From Bacteriovoracaceae bacterium (lineage in GTDB: Bacteria; Bdellovibrionota; Bacteriovoracia; Bacteriovoracales; Bacteriovoracaceae), in assembly GCA_023151145.1 (NCBI GenBank), contig JAKLJM010000004.1:1-33252 (forward strand): a stretch of DNA of 33,252 bases. The letters are read 5' to 3'. Of this stretch, positions 1-9,015 are shown in pieces. The notes beneath the pieces were generated by a model. That model was not told where the DNA came from. It searched no databases and saw only the letters and a list, made by a program, of their open reading frames with translations. The position numbers were made by a program, and so were the translations under genes. The stretch's first letter is position 1. Each line of letters begins with the position of its first letter.

Positions 1-927
1 AACGATGGTATTTTAAATTTTGAACTCACGCGTGAAATTATTCAAATTAAACCTGTGAAATTTGATCTTATCCAAAACCAATATGCTTATTTGCGATTAG
101 TACAGTTTCAAAAAAAATCTGGTCAATACATGATCGATGCTCTTAAAAAATTGGAAACAGAAGCTAAAAAATTTGGTGGATTAAAAGGAATCGTCATTGA
201 TTTGCGCTCAAATCCAGGTGGACTTTTAGATGAAGCAGTAGAAGTTTCATCCATCTTTTTGAAGGAAGGAGTCGTGGTTTCCACTGAAGGACGTGATCCA
301 AAACAAAAAGAAGTACGATATGTGAAAAAAACTGGTTACAAAGAACTGAATTTACCTGTCGTGGTATTAATTAATGGATCGACAGCTTCAGCATCTGAAA
401 TCGTTGCAGGTGCTTTGCAAGACCATAAAAGGGCCTTAGTTATGGGGTCTCAATCATTCGGAAAGGGTTCAGTGCAGTCGGTAGCTAAGATTGATGATGA
501 GAAAGGTGTTAAATTAACCATTGCTCAATACATGACTCCCTCAAATAAAAAAATTCAGGCCATTGGAATTAAGCCAGATATTGCCATTGAAGAAACTGAA
601 GGGGCTTGGGTACTAGATAATAGAAAAGAGAGTTCAATCGTTCGAGAGAAAGATCTACGCAATCATTTAACAGCTACAGTTGAAACGGCCGAAGAAAAAG
701 TGGAAAGAGAAGCATTCGAAAAAGCAGATAGAGAAAAGAGAGAGCTTCGCTTAAAAGAACTGAGAGAAGCGAAAAACAAGCTAAAAACAGCTGTAAAAGA
801 TCAAAATTCAGAGAATTCTGAAAGTGATGAAGTCAAAGGAACTCCGCAGAATGACTATCAAGTGTTGCAAGCCGTTAATTACTTAAATTCCATTGGAATA
901 ATTAAAAATTTAAAACTAGAAAAATAA
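1..927 (+). CDS. S41 family C-terminal processing peptidase, 5'-truncated by window edge
   Basis: Frame is open from base 1 (NDGILNFELTREIIQIKPVKFD...). S41 core motifs GIVIDLRSNPGGLLDEAV, VVLINGSTASASEIVAGALQDHKRA and GSQSFGKGSVQ, with the Ser/Lys dyad context. Confidence 0.93.
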   Translation, partial: NDGILNFELTREIIQIKPVKFDLIQNQYAYLRLVQFQKKSGQYMIDALKKLETEAKKFGGLKGIVIDLRSNPGGLLDEAVEVSSIFLKEGVVVSTEGRDPKQKEVRYVKKTGYKELNLPVVVLINGSTASASEIVAGALQDHKRALVMGSQSFGKGSVQSVAKIDDEKGVKLTIAQYMTPSNKKIQAIGIKPDIAIEETEGAWVLDNRKESSIVREKDLRNHLTATVETAEEKVEREAFEKADREKRELRLKELREAKNKLKTAVKDQNSENSESDEVKGTPQNDYQVLQAVNYLNSIGIIKNLKLEK

Positions 928-942
928 AATTCACCTAGGCTA

Positions 943-973
943 AGATAGAGGCATGAATATTGAGCCTCTATCT
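943..973 (+). promoter_or_regulatory. Perfect 10-bp inverted repeat spanning xseA SD and start codon (AGATAGAGGC-ATGAATATTGA-GCCTCTATCT)
   Basis: Direct reading: left arm 943-952 contains SD-like GAGG, loop 953-963 begins with the ATG, right arm 964-973. Confidence 0.6.
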
Positions 974-2236
974 GTTGGCCGTCTGATCGATGCCATTAAA
1001 AGTAAATTAGAATCTAGTTTTCGAGACGTCGTTCTGGAAGGGGAGATCTCTAACCTAAGTTTATCTAGTTCGGGGCATTGGTATCTCACTCTTTCAGATA
1101 AAGATGCATCCATCTCTGCAGCAGTTTTTAAAATGGATGCTATGAGAAATCCCATCATGCAAAGACTCAAAGATGGAGACAAAGTTCTCGTCCATGGGGA
1201 TATCAATGTTTACCCAAAAAGAGGTTCGTTTCAGATCATTATTAAAAAAATACTTCCAAAAGGTGTTGGAGATCTAAAAGAGCAGTACGAAAAATTAAAG
1301 AAAAAGCTCGCAGCAGAAGGTCTATTTGATCTGGCCCAAAAAAAGAAAATTCCAGAAATGCCAAAACGAATAGCAGTGATTACAGCCCTTCGAGGGGCAG
1401 CTCTGCAAGACTTTCTCAATATCTATCAACGTCGTTCTTTTTGGATGGATATTGTCATCATACCAACTCTGGTTCAAGGGGACGAAGCCCCAAAAGCTCT
1501 AAGAAAAAGTTTATTTAATGCTATTAAGTACTCATTAACAGCGCCTGAAAATAAAAAGTTTGATCTTATCTTGATTACTCGAGGTGGTGGTTCAATGGAA
1601 GATTTATGGGCATTTAACGATGAGGGACTTGCTTGGGATATTTTTAATTGTCCCATTCCTGTTGTTAGTGCAGTAGGGCACGAGGTGGATTTTTCAATTT
1701 GTGATTTTGTCGCAGATTTACGACTAGAAACACCTTCAGCTGCGGCAGAAGTGTTAACCCAAAAACAATCACTCATCGTAAATAAAATGCATGATGTAAA
1801 AAGCAAAATTCGAAATGAAATGCGCTATTTTCTACAGCATATTTCTGAAAAAATTGAAAAAAGAAAACCTAAGAATGTTCTTTCTCTTTTAGTGAAAAAA
1901 TTATCTTTGTTTCAACAAAAACTGAATCGTGCTGATTTATCAAAACGATTTATTGAATTATCTGGTCTGTATGATTATCAAATAGATTTAGAAGATAAAT
2001 TAAAGAGACTACAATATTGGAAAGAAAGAGCGGTTGTAGATCGCAAAACAAAATTGCATAAAATGGAAAGCTTGCTGGTCGCGTATAATCCTAAAAATGT
2101 TCTAGGTCGTGGTTATGCCTATTTAGAAGTGAACAAAAAAGTTGTGTTAGACACCGTGGTATTTGATAGCTTAAGTAGCCAACAAAAAATGACATTACAC
2201 TTACATGATGGTGAAAGAACCGTCATTAAGGAGTGA
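953..2236 (+). CDS. xseA: Exodeoxyribonuclease VII large subunit
   Basis: N-terminal OB-fold (LEGEISNLSLSSSGHWYLTLSDKDASISAAVFK) and core motifs ITRGGGSMEDLWAFNDE and PVVSAVGHEVDFSICDFVADLRLETPSAAAE are characteristic of XseA. Confidence 0.96.
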   Translation: MNIEPLSVGRLIDAIKSKLESSFRDVVLEGEISNLSLSSSGHWYLTLSDKDASISAAVFKMDAMRNPIMQRLKDGDKVLVHGDINVYPKRGSFQIIIKKILPKGVGDLKEQYEKLKKKLAAEGLFDLAQKKKIPEMPKRIAVITALRGAALQDFLNIYQRRSFWMDIVIIPTLVQGDEAPKALRKSLFNAIKYSLTAPENKKFDLILITRGGGSMEDLWAFNDEGLAWDIFNCPIPVVSAVGHEVDFSICDFVADLRLETPSAAAEVLTQKQSLIVNKMHDVKSKIRNEMRYFLQHISEKIEKRKPKNVLSLLVKKLSLFQQKLNRADLSKRFIELSGLYDYQIDLEDKLKRLQYWKERAVVDRKTKLHKMESLLVAYNPKNVLGRGYAYLEVNKKVVLDTVVFDSLSSQQKMTLHLHDGERTVIKE

Positions 2237-3834
2237 TGGTGAAATTTTATTGTTCTAAAGAATTTGAGGCCGATCAACAATGGAATCTTTTTTGGCAGTA
2301 CTCCTTGCAAGAGAGTTGGTCTGTTCACTCCAGTGAAAAAATCAATCAAAGAACAAAAGGAATTTTAGTTTTAACTCCAAATGATTCATTTGATGATGAG
2401 TATTTTAAATATAAAAATTTATGGATTCTCGCCGATGAACTAGATGCTCGTTTTTTTTCGTCACAAGAAAGGGATTTGCAAGTTTTTAAGATAGATCCAG
2501 AGTCCCGTGAGGAATGGGAAGAGTTTACCTCACTGATGCAAGCGGAAGAAATTCGCGATTTGATTGAAGTAAAGCACAAAAAAACACTGCAAACATTTAC
2601 TGATTTTAAAGATAATAAAAAAATTGATCAAGCTTTGTTGGATGTTTTTAGTTTTAACTTAAAATTAAAAGACATCGATTTTAATGCAGACGATGAAGAA
2701 ATTATCGAAGACTTACAAAAAATAAAAAGATCAATCAAAGTATTTGCTGACATTGACTTTATATTGGAAGAAGGTATTTTAACTCTTCCAGAAGAGACTT
2801 ATGTTTGGAATATTCCAGATTCAAAAATGTTATTGGTCTTTCAAGTAGATAAACATGAGACTTTTATAGCAGTTATACTCGTTTCCTATTTATTAGAATC
2901 AATTTTTAAATTTTCTCGCGGTTTTACAACGATTCAATCAGAAGTCCCCATTCTTTTTCAGCATGCTTTACATATCACAGATCCCATTGCCTTAATGACA
3001 GATAAGGGGGACTTACTTTATTATAACGATTCTTTTTCTAAGCTTAGTTATCTTCCAAGTGATTGTTTAAATTTACAAAGTGATCAAATTATAGAAATTA
3101 ATCACCAGTTTTATCGTTTTAAAAGATTTCGTCATTTTCTCGGGGATCTTGTCACATATTACGTCTTTTTTATGCCTGATCAAAAAGAACAAACCATTGG
3201 ATTAGAAGATAAAAAAGCTCCCGAAGAATTAGGAATTATCTCAAGCTCTCTAGCCCATGAATTAAATAATCCCATTGCAGGAATTATTGCAGCTACGAGT
3301 GTTTTAGAATTAGAGGAGTGGGATGAAGATTCCAAACTTTCTATAAAAGATATAAAAGACGGAGCAATTCGTTGTAAGCAGCTAATCGAAATATTTTTAG
3401 GGTTTTCAAGACTTTCTCCTCATGTCGGTAAAGTTCAAAATATTGGTGAAATTGAAAAAGCCTTTGATCAGGCCCTACAATTGCTTCGTTTTAGAATGAT
3501 GGAACGAGAATTTAGAATGGAGTTAAAGAAAACACCAAGTTTGGAAATTTTTCAATCACCAATCAATTCTTCTGTCCTATCAATGATAGTGTATTTAATT
3601 TTATCTGAGACATTAACGGCTTTTGAGCACAGTAAACTTGTGACGTCAGGAACAGAAAGTAATAACCTCAATGTCTTCGTGACAGAGTTTTCTCAACAAA
3701 TTTCTCTTCAATTTGATAGAACTTTTGATTTTAAGGAAAGAATTCAATCTTCTAAACTTATTCAACATTTACTTGGACATGAAAAATTGGCCATGCATAT
3801 TGGCAATAAGGAAATTAAATTAATTGCCCTATAG
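2236..3834 (+). CDS. Histidine-kinase-like protein with canonical H-box and degenerate C-terminal ATPase region
   Basis: HisKA motif SSLAHELNNPIAGIIAAT followed by the second HisKA helix (DGAIRCKQLIEIFLGFSR). No DxGxG or G2 box. SD AAGGAG at 2228-2233, ATG overlapping the xseA stop (TGATG). Confidence 0.75.
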   Translation: MVKFYCSKEFEADQQWNLFWQYSLQESWSVHSSEKINQRTKGILVLTPNDSFDDEYFKYKNLWILADELDARFFSSQERDLQVFKIDPESREEWEEFTSLMQAEEIRDLIEVKHKKTLQTFTDFKDNKKIDQALLDVFSFNLKLKDIDFNADDEEIIEDLQKIKRSIKVFADIDFILEEGILTLPEETYVWNIPDSKMLLVFQVDKHETFIAVILVSYLLESIFKFSRGFTTIQSEVPILFQHALHITDPIALMTDKGDLLYYNDSFSKLSYLPSDCLNLQSDQIIEINHQFYRFKRFRHFLGDLVTYYVFFMPDQKEQTIGLEDKKAPEELGIISSSLAHELNNPIAGIIAATSVLELEEWDEDSKLSIKDIKDGAIRCKQLIEIFLGFSRLSPHVGKVQNIGEIEKAFDQALQLLRFRMMEREFRMELKKTPSLEIFQSPINSSVLSMIVYLILSETLTAFEHSKLVTSGTESNNLNVFVTEFSQQISLQFDRTFDFKERIQSSKLIQHLLGHEKLAMHIGNKEIKLIAL

Positions 3835-5156
3835 AAAATAGCGTGGATATCCATAATTATTTGGATTTTTTTCAATAAATTTATCTAGATCATCTTTAAT
3901 CAGTTCAAAATCTTTTTTGTTAAATATTTTTTTAAAGACAAAGACTTCATGATTTAATTTTTGATTATGTTGTACATATGCAATAAGTAATTGTTTAACT
4001 TCCGTGGGAAGTGAATCACGTTTTAAGCGTCCCTGAGAGATTCGAGACATCTTAGACCCTAAGTACTGAACAAGCTTGTTTGCATGACCGGGATATCTAA
4101 GAACTGAATCGAGTTTTTGATAAAGAGAGTCCACCGGAACAATTCTCACCTGACCAGGGATTAGATGATTAAATAATAAAAAATCGCCAATATAGTGAGA
4201 GAGTAAATGTTTTTGACATTCTTCTTTTGGTATTAGTGGATAATCGTTGAAAAAGGCTGATAACAAATAAGTTATGAGTTCCTGTTGGTTATTTTCTGAC
4301 AGCTTAGGATAAAGAGAGAGTGATTCAAGTAAACCTTCAAAAAATGGACCTGATAATTTTACGGTAATAGTTTCTGGGGTAACATTCTTACATAATTCTA
4401 AAATTAATTTTTTTTGTTCAAACTTTGCGTCTGAAGGAAATGTTTTTAACATTAATCCTTCATTACCTTTCATCGTTAAAACAAAAGGGACTTTGATATT
4501 TTCAATGACTTGTTCTAAAGCTTCAAAGAGCTCATCGTGAGTTTGATAATCTTTCGCTTTTAAATGAATACGGTCTAATTCAAATTTGTTTTTAGGATAA
4601 TAAAGTGAATTAACTTTATTAATTTTTTTACTAATGAAGACATCTAAATATTTTAGTAATAACTGTGCAGAAGCTTCAGCATCATCCAATGCACGGTGAG
4701 CATTTTCATGACCAAATCCAAAGATTTGACTCATGTACTGCAAGTTTGTACTCATGAGATTAGGAATCATATATTTGGTCATGAGATTGGTGCATAGAGA
4801 TTTATTGGTTGAATATCAAAAGCCGTGTTGTGGGCAACCAAAATAGAGTTGCCAATAAAAGATAAAATATCATCGATCACTTCTTCTATTTTTGGTGAAT
4901 TGGCCACATCTTCAGGATGAATGGTTGTTAACTTTTGGATGAAATCAGGGATTTCTCGTTCGGGATCAATCAGATAGTTTTTTGTTTCAACTATTTTTAA
5001 ATTTACAATTTTAACCAAGCCAATTTCAATGATTCGATCTGATTTAGGATTTCCACCTGTTGATTCTAGGTCAAAGACGCAAAATTCTAGAGGATATAAC
5101 AGCTGGTAGCTTTCGTTGTGAGATAAATGATTATGCATATTGTACTCGTCGAACAT
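3829..5156 (-). pseudogene. DnaQ-like 3'-5' exonuclease-domain protein split into two ORFs (4779-5156 and 3829-4782)
   Basis: ORF 4779-5156 has ExoI (FCVFDLESTGG) and ExoII (LVAHNTAFDI), then drifts and stops. ORF 3829-4782 continues in another frame with ExoIII (AHRALDDAEASAQLLLKYL) and a C-terminal domain. The ORFs overlap at ATGA. Confidence 0.65.
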
Positions 5157-5256
5157 TCGCTCGATTAAAAATTAATGCCTTCAAACACTGAAGACCCAAA
5201 CATAGTTGATAGATTAATTCGAAATACTAAGGAGATCAACCCGGCAAATGAAGATT

Positions 5257-6057
5257 TTAAGGGCGACTTGAAGCCGCTGGAGCTAACCAGTCGTTAATAG
5301 AGTATTTTTGTAAGATTTCTTTTAAGCGACCATTCTTTCTAAGTTCTTGAATCCCTTGATCAAAATCTTGTGCCAGCTTTTCTGCTTCGGGATTTTTTGG
5401 AGAAAATGCCATATAGAGTTTTACCGTTTCTTCGCAGCCGATATTTTTAAATAAGGTATTTTGTTTGGTAGTATTAAGAAAGTGCGACATGACATATTCA
5501 TTTTCAACGATTAAATCAATTTTTTGGTGAATTAGTTTTTTACTCATGGCCTCAAGTGGTGCATTTCCAAAAGTAAAATCAATTCGATTAGCGTTATCTT
5601 GGTTCTTTTTAATATAATCGTTTAGCTTTTCGCCATAAGAATAACTTTTCACTATTCCCAATTTGACTTTACTTAGGTTCTCGAGACCTTTGTACTTCCA
5701 TCTCACGCTATTATTGGCATAAAAACAAAGACGAGAATCACCAATCTCGTTTTTGGGAAAAATTAAATCTGGGGCATCTCCAACTGTAGCGGCTACAAGC
5801 ACGTCATTTTTACCAGCTCTCGTCATGTTAATGGCTTCAGTCCAGTCGGCAATTTTATAAACGACTTTTTTGTCGTTCGTTTTAAAAATCTCGTTAAAAA
5901 TTTCTATCGCATAGCCAGGCTCTTTTAAGGGATCACAGTTGTAAGGGCACCACTCATCGGCCATGAGTTTGAGAGATTTATCAGCATGGACGGATGGATT
6001 TAAAAATAATCCAAAACAAAAAATGAGAGCAAAAATTTTGTAAGCTTTTATGGTCAT
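5257..6057 (-). CDS. Periplasmic solute-binding protein, SBP_bac_3-like family
   Basis: Signal peptide (MTIKAYKIFALIFCFGLFLNPSVHA). WCPYNCDPLKEPGYAIEIFNEIF and the C-terminal FDQGIQELRKNGRLKEILQKY are typical of amino-acid-type binding proteins. Confidence 0.8.
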   Translation of the reverse strand: MTIKAYKIFALIFCFGLFLNPSVHADKSLKLMADEWCPYNCDPLKEPGYAIEIFNEIFKTNDKKVVYKIADWTEAINMTRAGKNDVLVAATVGDAPDLIFPKNEIGDSRLCFYANNSVRWKYKGLENLSKVKLGIVKSYSYGEKLNDYIKKNQDNANRIDFTFGNAPLEAMSKKLIHQKIDLIVENEYVMSHFLNTTKQNTLFKNIGCEETVKLYMAFSPKNPEAEKLAQDFDQGIQELRKNGRLKEILQKYSINDWLAPAASSRP

Positions 6058-6217
6058 AACCTAATTATCAACTAAAAATGAGCAAGTTTAAATTATGTTT
6101 ATTGTAACGAAATTAGTAAAAATCAAAAGATGTGAATTTAAATATTTGTTGGCTTTTCTTAAGGGAAATTAAAGAAGATAGACTAACTATGGGGAAATGA
6201 AGAGATTGAAGATCGCC

Positions 6218-6248
6218 AAAAAAACAAGGCTCCCTTAAGGGAGCCTTG
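6218..6248 (-). terminator. Rho-independent terminator of the L,D-transpeptidase gene
   Basis: Perfect 10-bp stem CAAGGCTCCC-TTAA-GGGAGCCTTG (6225-6248), followed on the minus strand by a run of 7 T. Confidence 0.93.
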
Positions 6249-6260
6249 TGAGAATCGTAC

Positions 6261-7766
6261 CTATTTTGTTGCTTGTGGCAGCTTTAAAGCATCCATCCAT
6301 TGAGGAGTGATCTCATCAGCAAAACCACCAGTTTCTAGTTTTGTTGGGTGAGTGTAGTTTTCCAACATACCAGCGTCTACATAGAATGTTCCTTGCATTT
6401 CTTCAGTCTTCATTCCGTATACGTTTCCTTTTTTACCAATTTTTCTTCCAAACTTAGACATTTTTTCACCTGGAGTGTATTCAATTACATCTGGTTTGTT
6501 GTCTACATTGTATTCACCAATTTCTAATAATTGAGCGAATGGTTTTTGAGAAAGAATTGTATTAATTTCTGCTTTTCTCTTTTTATCTTTTGAAGTTAAA
6601 AGTTCATTTCTTAAAGCAAAAAACTTATTCATATCTTCTTCAGAAATTTTTAGCGATGCTTTTACTTCTTCATAGTCTGCTTTTAATTGTTTATCTTTTG
6701 TTAAAGCATACTTCCAGTTTACTGGAGATTGGTTAGTATAAGCTGCAAGAGTAGAATCTAATAAAGCTTCTTTAGCATAAATTTTAATAACCGGAGTTCC
6801 CGTTGGAAGCATTTGGCGTAAGTAAGCGATCGTTTCATTTGTCACTCTTGTACAACCAGATGATCTTGGATTTGAAACTAAGTTAACAATTGGTTTTTTA
6901 GTTCTAGCTACATACTTATCTTTATCTTGTCCCCAACCAATAGTTCCGTGTGTCCATTGTCCGTAAGCTTCAGGACCTAAAAACATGGCGTACCAACCAA
7001 AAGCTCCTCTCATTGAACCTTCAGTTTTTCCATTTGCATCTTTTGGCATTACATCTTTATCAAACCATCCACGACCTGAATCCCCTGGAGCTGGAACAGC
7101 TGGATATCCATCTTTGTACCATGATGGGTAGTGCCCACCAGCATCTTCATAGTACTTAGTCCAACCCGTTACACGAAATGATCCTAAAATACTTCTTCCT
7201 TTTCCTTTTTCTGTTTTTGATAATTCAATATCTTCACCAACAACAACTTCTGCTTCCATAACCATTTTATGAGCACAAGAGTTATCGGCACATTGTCTTT
7301 CATAAACACGCACTGTTTCTGTTGCAACGTTTACTACAGCAAATAATTTTCCTTCAAATTCTCTATAATCAATAATTTTTTCTGAAAGATATTCTTTTGA
7401 AACAAAGTATTTTTCAGATGGAGTAATTTTCGAAGTTGTGCTTACGATTTCAATTTGAACAAATCCGCCTTCATAAACTGTAGCTGAGTCAACAATTCTA
7501 ACTTTGTCATTCATCCAAAGTACACCCATTGATGCAGCTTTTGCTGAAGGAGCTTGTCTTACGTTAACAGATCTTGGTTTGATAAAGTAGATTTTTTGAG
7601 CATCTACTTCATCTGTTCCTGGACCTTGTGATCCTTCTATTGCTGGTCCTGTCGTTTCCGCAGGATTAACAGTTGTCTCTGTTTGGTTTTGAACAATCTC
7701 TTGTGCCAAAACAGTGTTAGAGAGTGTCGATAGAATCATCATAGGGATTAAAAAATTCTTTTTCAT
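6261..7766 (-). CDS. Secreted L,D-transpeptidase (YkuD domain) with N-terminal SH3-like domain
   Basis: Signal peptide. SH3b-like segment IKPRSVNVRQAPSAKAASMGVLW. Catalytic HGTIGWG...NPRSSGCTRVTNETIAYLRQMLPTGTPV. SD GGAGG upstream. Confidence 0.9.
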   Translation of the reverse strand: MKKNFLIPMMILSTLSNTVLAQEIVQNQTETTVNPAETTGPAIEGSQGPGTDEVDAQKIYFIKPRSVNVRQAPSAKAASMGVLWMNDKVRIVDSATVYEGGFVQIEIVSTTSKITPSEKYFVSKEYLSEKIIDYREFEGKLFAVVNVATETVRVYERQCADNSCAHKMVMEAEVVVGEDIELSKTEKGKGRSILGSFRVTGWTKYYEDAGGHYPSWYKDGYPAVPAPGDSGRGWFDKDVMPKDANGKTEGSMRGAFGWYAMFLGPEAYGQWTHGTIGWGQDKDKYVARTKKPIVNLVSNPRSSGCTRVTNETIAYLRQMLPTGTPVIKIYAKEALLDSTLAAYTNQSPVNWKYALTKDKQLKADYEEVKASLKISEEDMNKFFALRNELLTSKDKKRKAEINTILSQKPFAQLLEIGEYNVDNKPDVIEYTPGEKMSKFGRKIGKKGNVYGMKTEEMQGTFYVDAGMLENYTHPTKLETGGFADEITPQWMDALKLPQATK

Positions 7767-7983
7767 GAAGTTCCTCCAAAAATGGGTTCCATTAGCGTGA
7801 GTTTATTTATGCAGGCTTTATAGCAGAGCTGGAAAAAAAATGATCGAGGCATGTAAAAGTTACTCATATAAGTATTACTCATAAAATTAATTTAGCTTTA
7901 CTAAAATCCAAAATGAGGCGATTTTAGCGCCACTTTAAATTAGTTACACTCGGTACACAAAAAACACCCATATGGAGGAATGC

Positions 7984-8973
7984 ATGAAAAAAATGATGAC
8001 TGCTGCTCTTTTAAGTTCTGCTTTATTGACTCAAGCTACATTTGCTAGTGAAAAACCACGCAATAAAATGCTTGATAAAATGATGTATACAATCAATCAA
8101 GAAGTGAAAGTTAAAGGACCAGTTTTTAGAGATCAATCTTCTAAAGAAGAAAGAAATCAATATGGAACGGATATGGTTCGATTGATTTTGAAACGTGCTC
8201 ACTTAAAAGCTCAAAAATATCTAGAGGTGGATGACACTCAAGCTTATTATGCCTTCATGACATTGGCACTTACTGTTCCTCTACAGGAAGGACTTTATAT
8301 TCAATATCGTGGAGTTCAAGCAGATGTTTGTAACGTTGACGCCAATAGTGGCGAGTTGATTAAAAAAGCTGGTGAAACGACTCATGCAAATTTTGTTACT
8401 TACTTAATGGGGGGAGAGAAACCATTTATCGTACCATGTGAAAAAATCGATTCAAAAAAAGAGTTAACACAAATTATTCGTGGATATGATGGTTCTGATT
8501 TATCAGTTATGCAAGTATCAGTTCGTTGGCATTTTGATGATTTCTTAGCTAATAAAAAATTCGAAGACACAGTTCAAACTCTAGACTATGGGATCAATCA
8601 TTTAATGAATGGTTTTGAGCCTGTTTACAGAAATATCGGTGATTATAAGTGTATTGGTTCAGGTGGATTATTTAAGAAGAAAAAAGTTGATTATATTAAC
8701 TTAATTCGTGGAATTTGGGCCGGTAAATATAACTCAGGTTCTATTGCGAAAACGTGTAGATTTGCTGAGCTTAACTCTGAGTATAAGCACCACGATAAAG
8801 GATTTGAAAAGAATTTAAATAAAGTTTTAGATTTTAATGGTGTTATTGGTTCTGGTGGCGATTTAGATTTTAAACTAGCTGACGATGTTTCATTAGCAGT
8901 GAAAGAAGTTGTAGCAAACCTAAAAGATAAAACGAATAACCGTACAAACTTAGATAAGTTAATTGCAGAATAA
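7984..8973 (+). CDS. Secreted protein, possibly lytic-transglycosylase-like (SLT fold)
   Basis: ATG at 7984 with GGAGG at 7974-7978. Signal peptide MKKMMTAALLSSALLTQATFA. Weak SLT-like pattern SVMQVSVRWHFDDFL...YGINHLMNGF...GIWAGKYNSGS. The family assignment is inference. Confidence 0.55.
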   Translation: MKKMMTAALLSSALLTQATFASEKPRNKMLDKMMYTINQEVKVKGPVFRDQSSKEERNQYGTDMVRLILKRAHLKAQKYLEVDDTQAYYAFMTLALTVPLQEGLYIQYRGVQADVCNVDANSGELIKKAGETTHANFVTYLMGGEKPFIVPCEKIDSKKELTQIIRGYDGSDLSVMQVSVRWHFDDFLANKKFEDTVQTLDYGINHLMNGFEPVYRNIGDYKCIGSGGLFKKKKVDYINLIRGIWAGKYNSGSIAKTCRFAELNSEYKHHDKGFEKNLNKVLDFNGVIGSGGDLDFKLADDVSLAVKEVVANLKDKTNNRTNLDKLIAE

Positions 8974-9015
8974 TGAATTGTTAGATCGAGATTAAAGAAA
9001 ACATACGGATTTATT

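Noticed and set aside
1474-1806. Antisense ORF inside xseA (also 940-1206, 1231-1419, 2119-2349, 2346-2579)
   Set aside because: Lies opposite strong, motif-supported coding sequence; composition and lack of SD or motifs indicate shadow ORFs.
6950-7159. Plus-strand ORF inside the L,D-transpeptidase gene
   Set aside because: Shadow of a well-supported CDS that spans the catalytic region.
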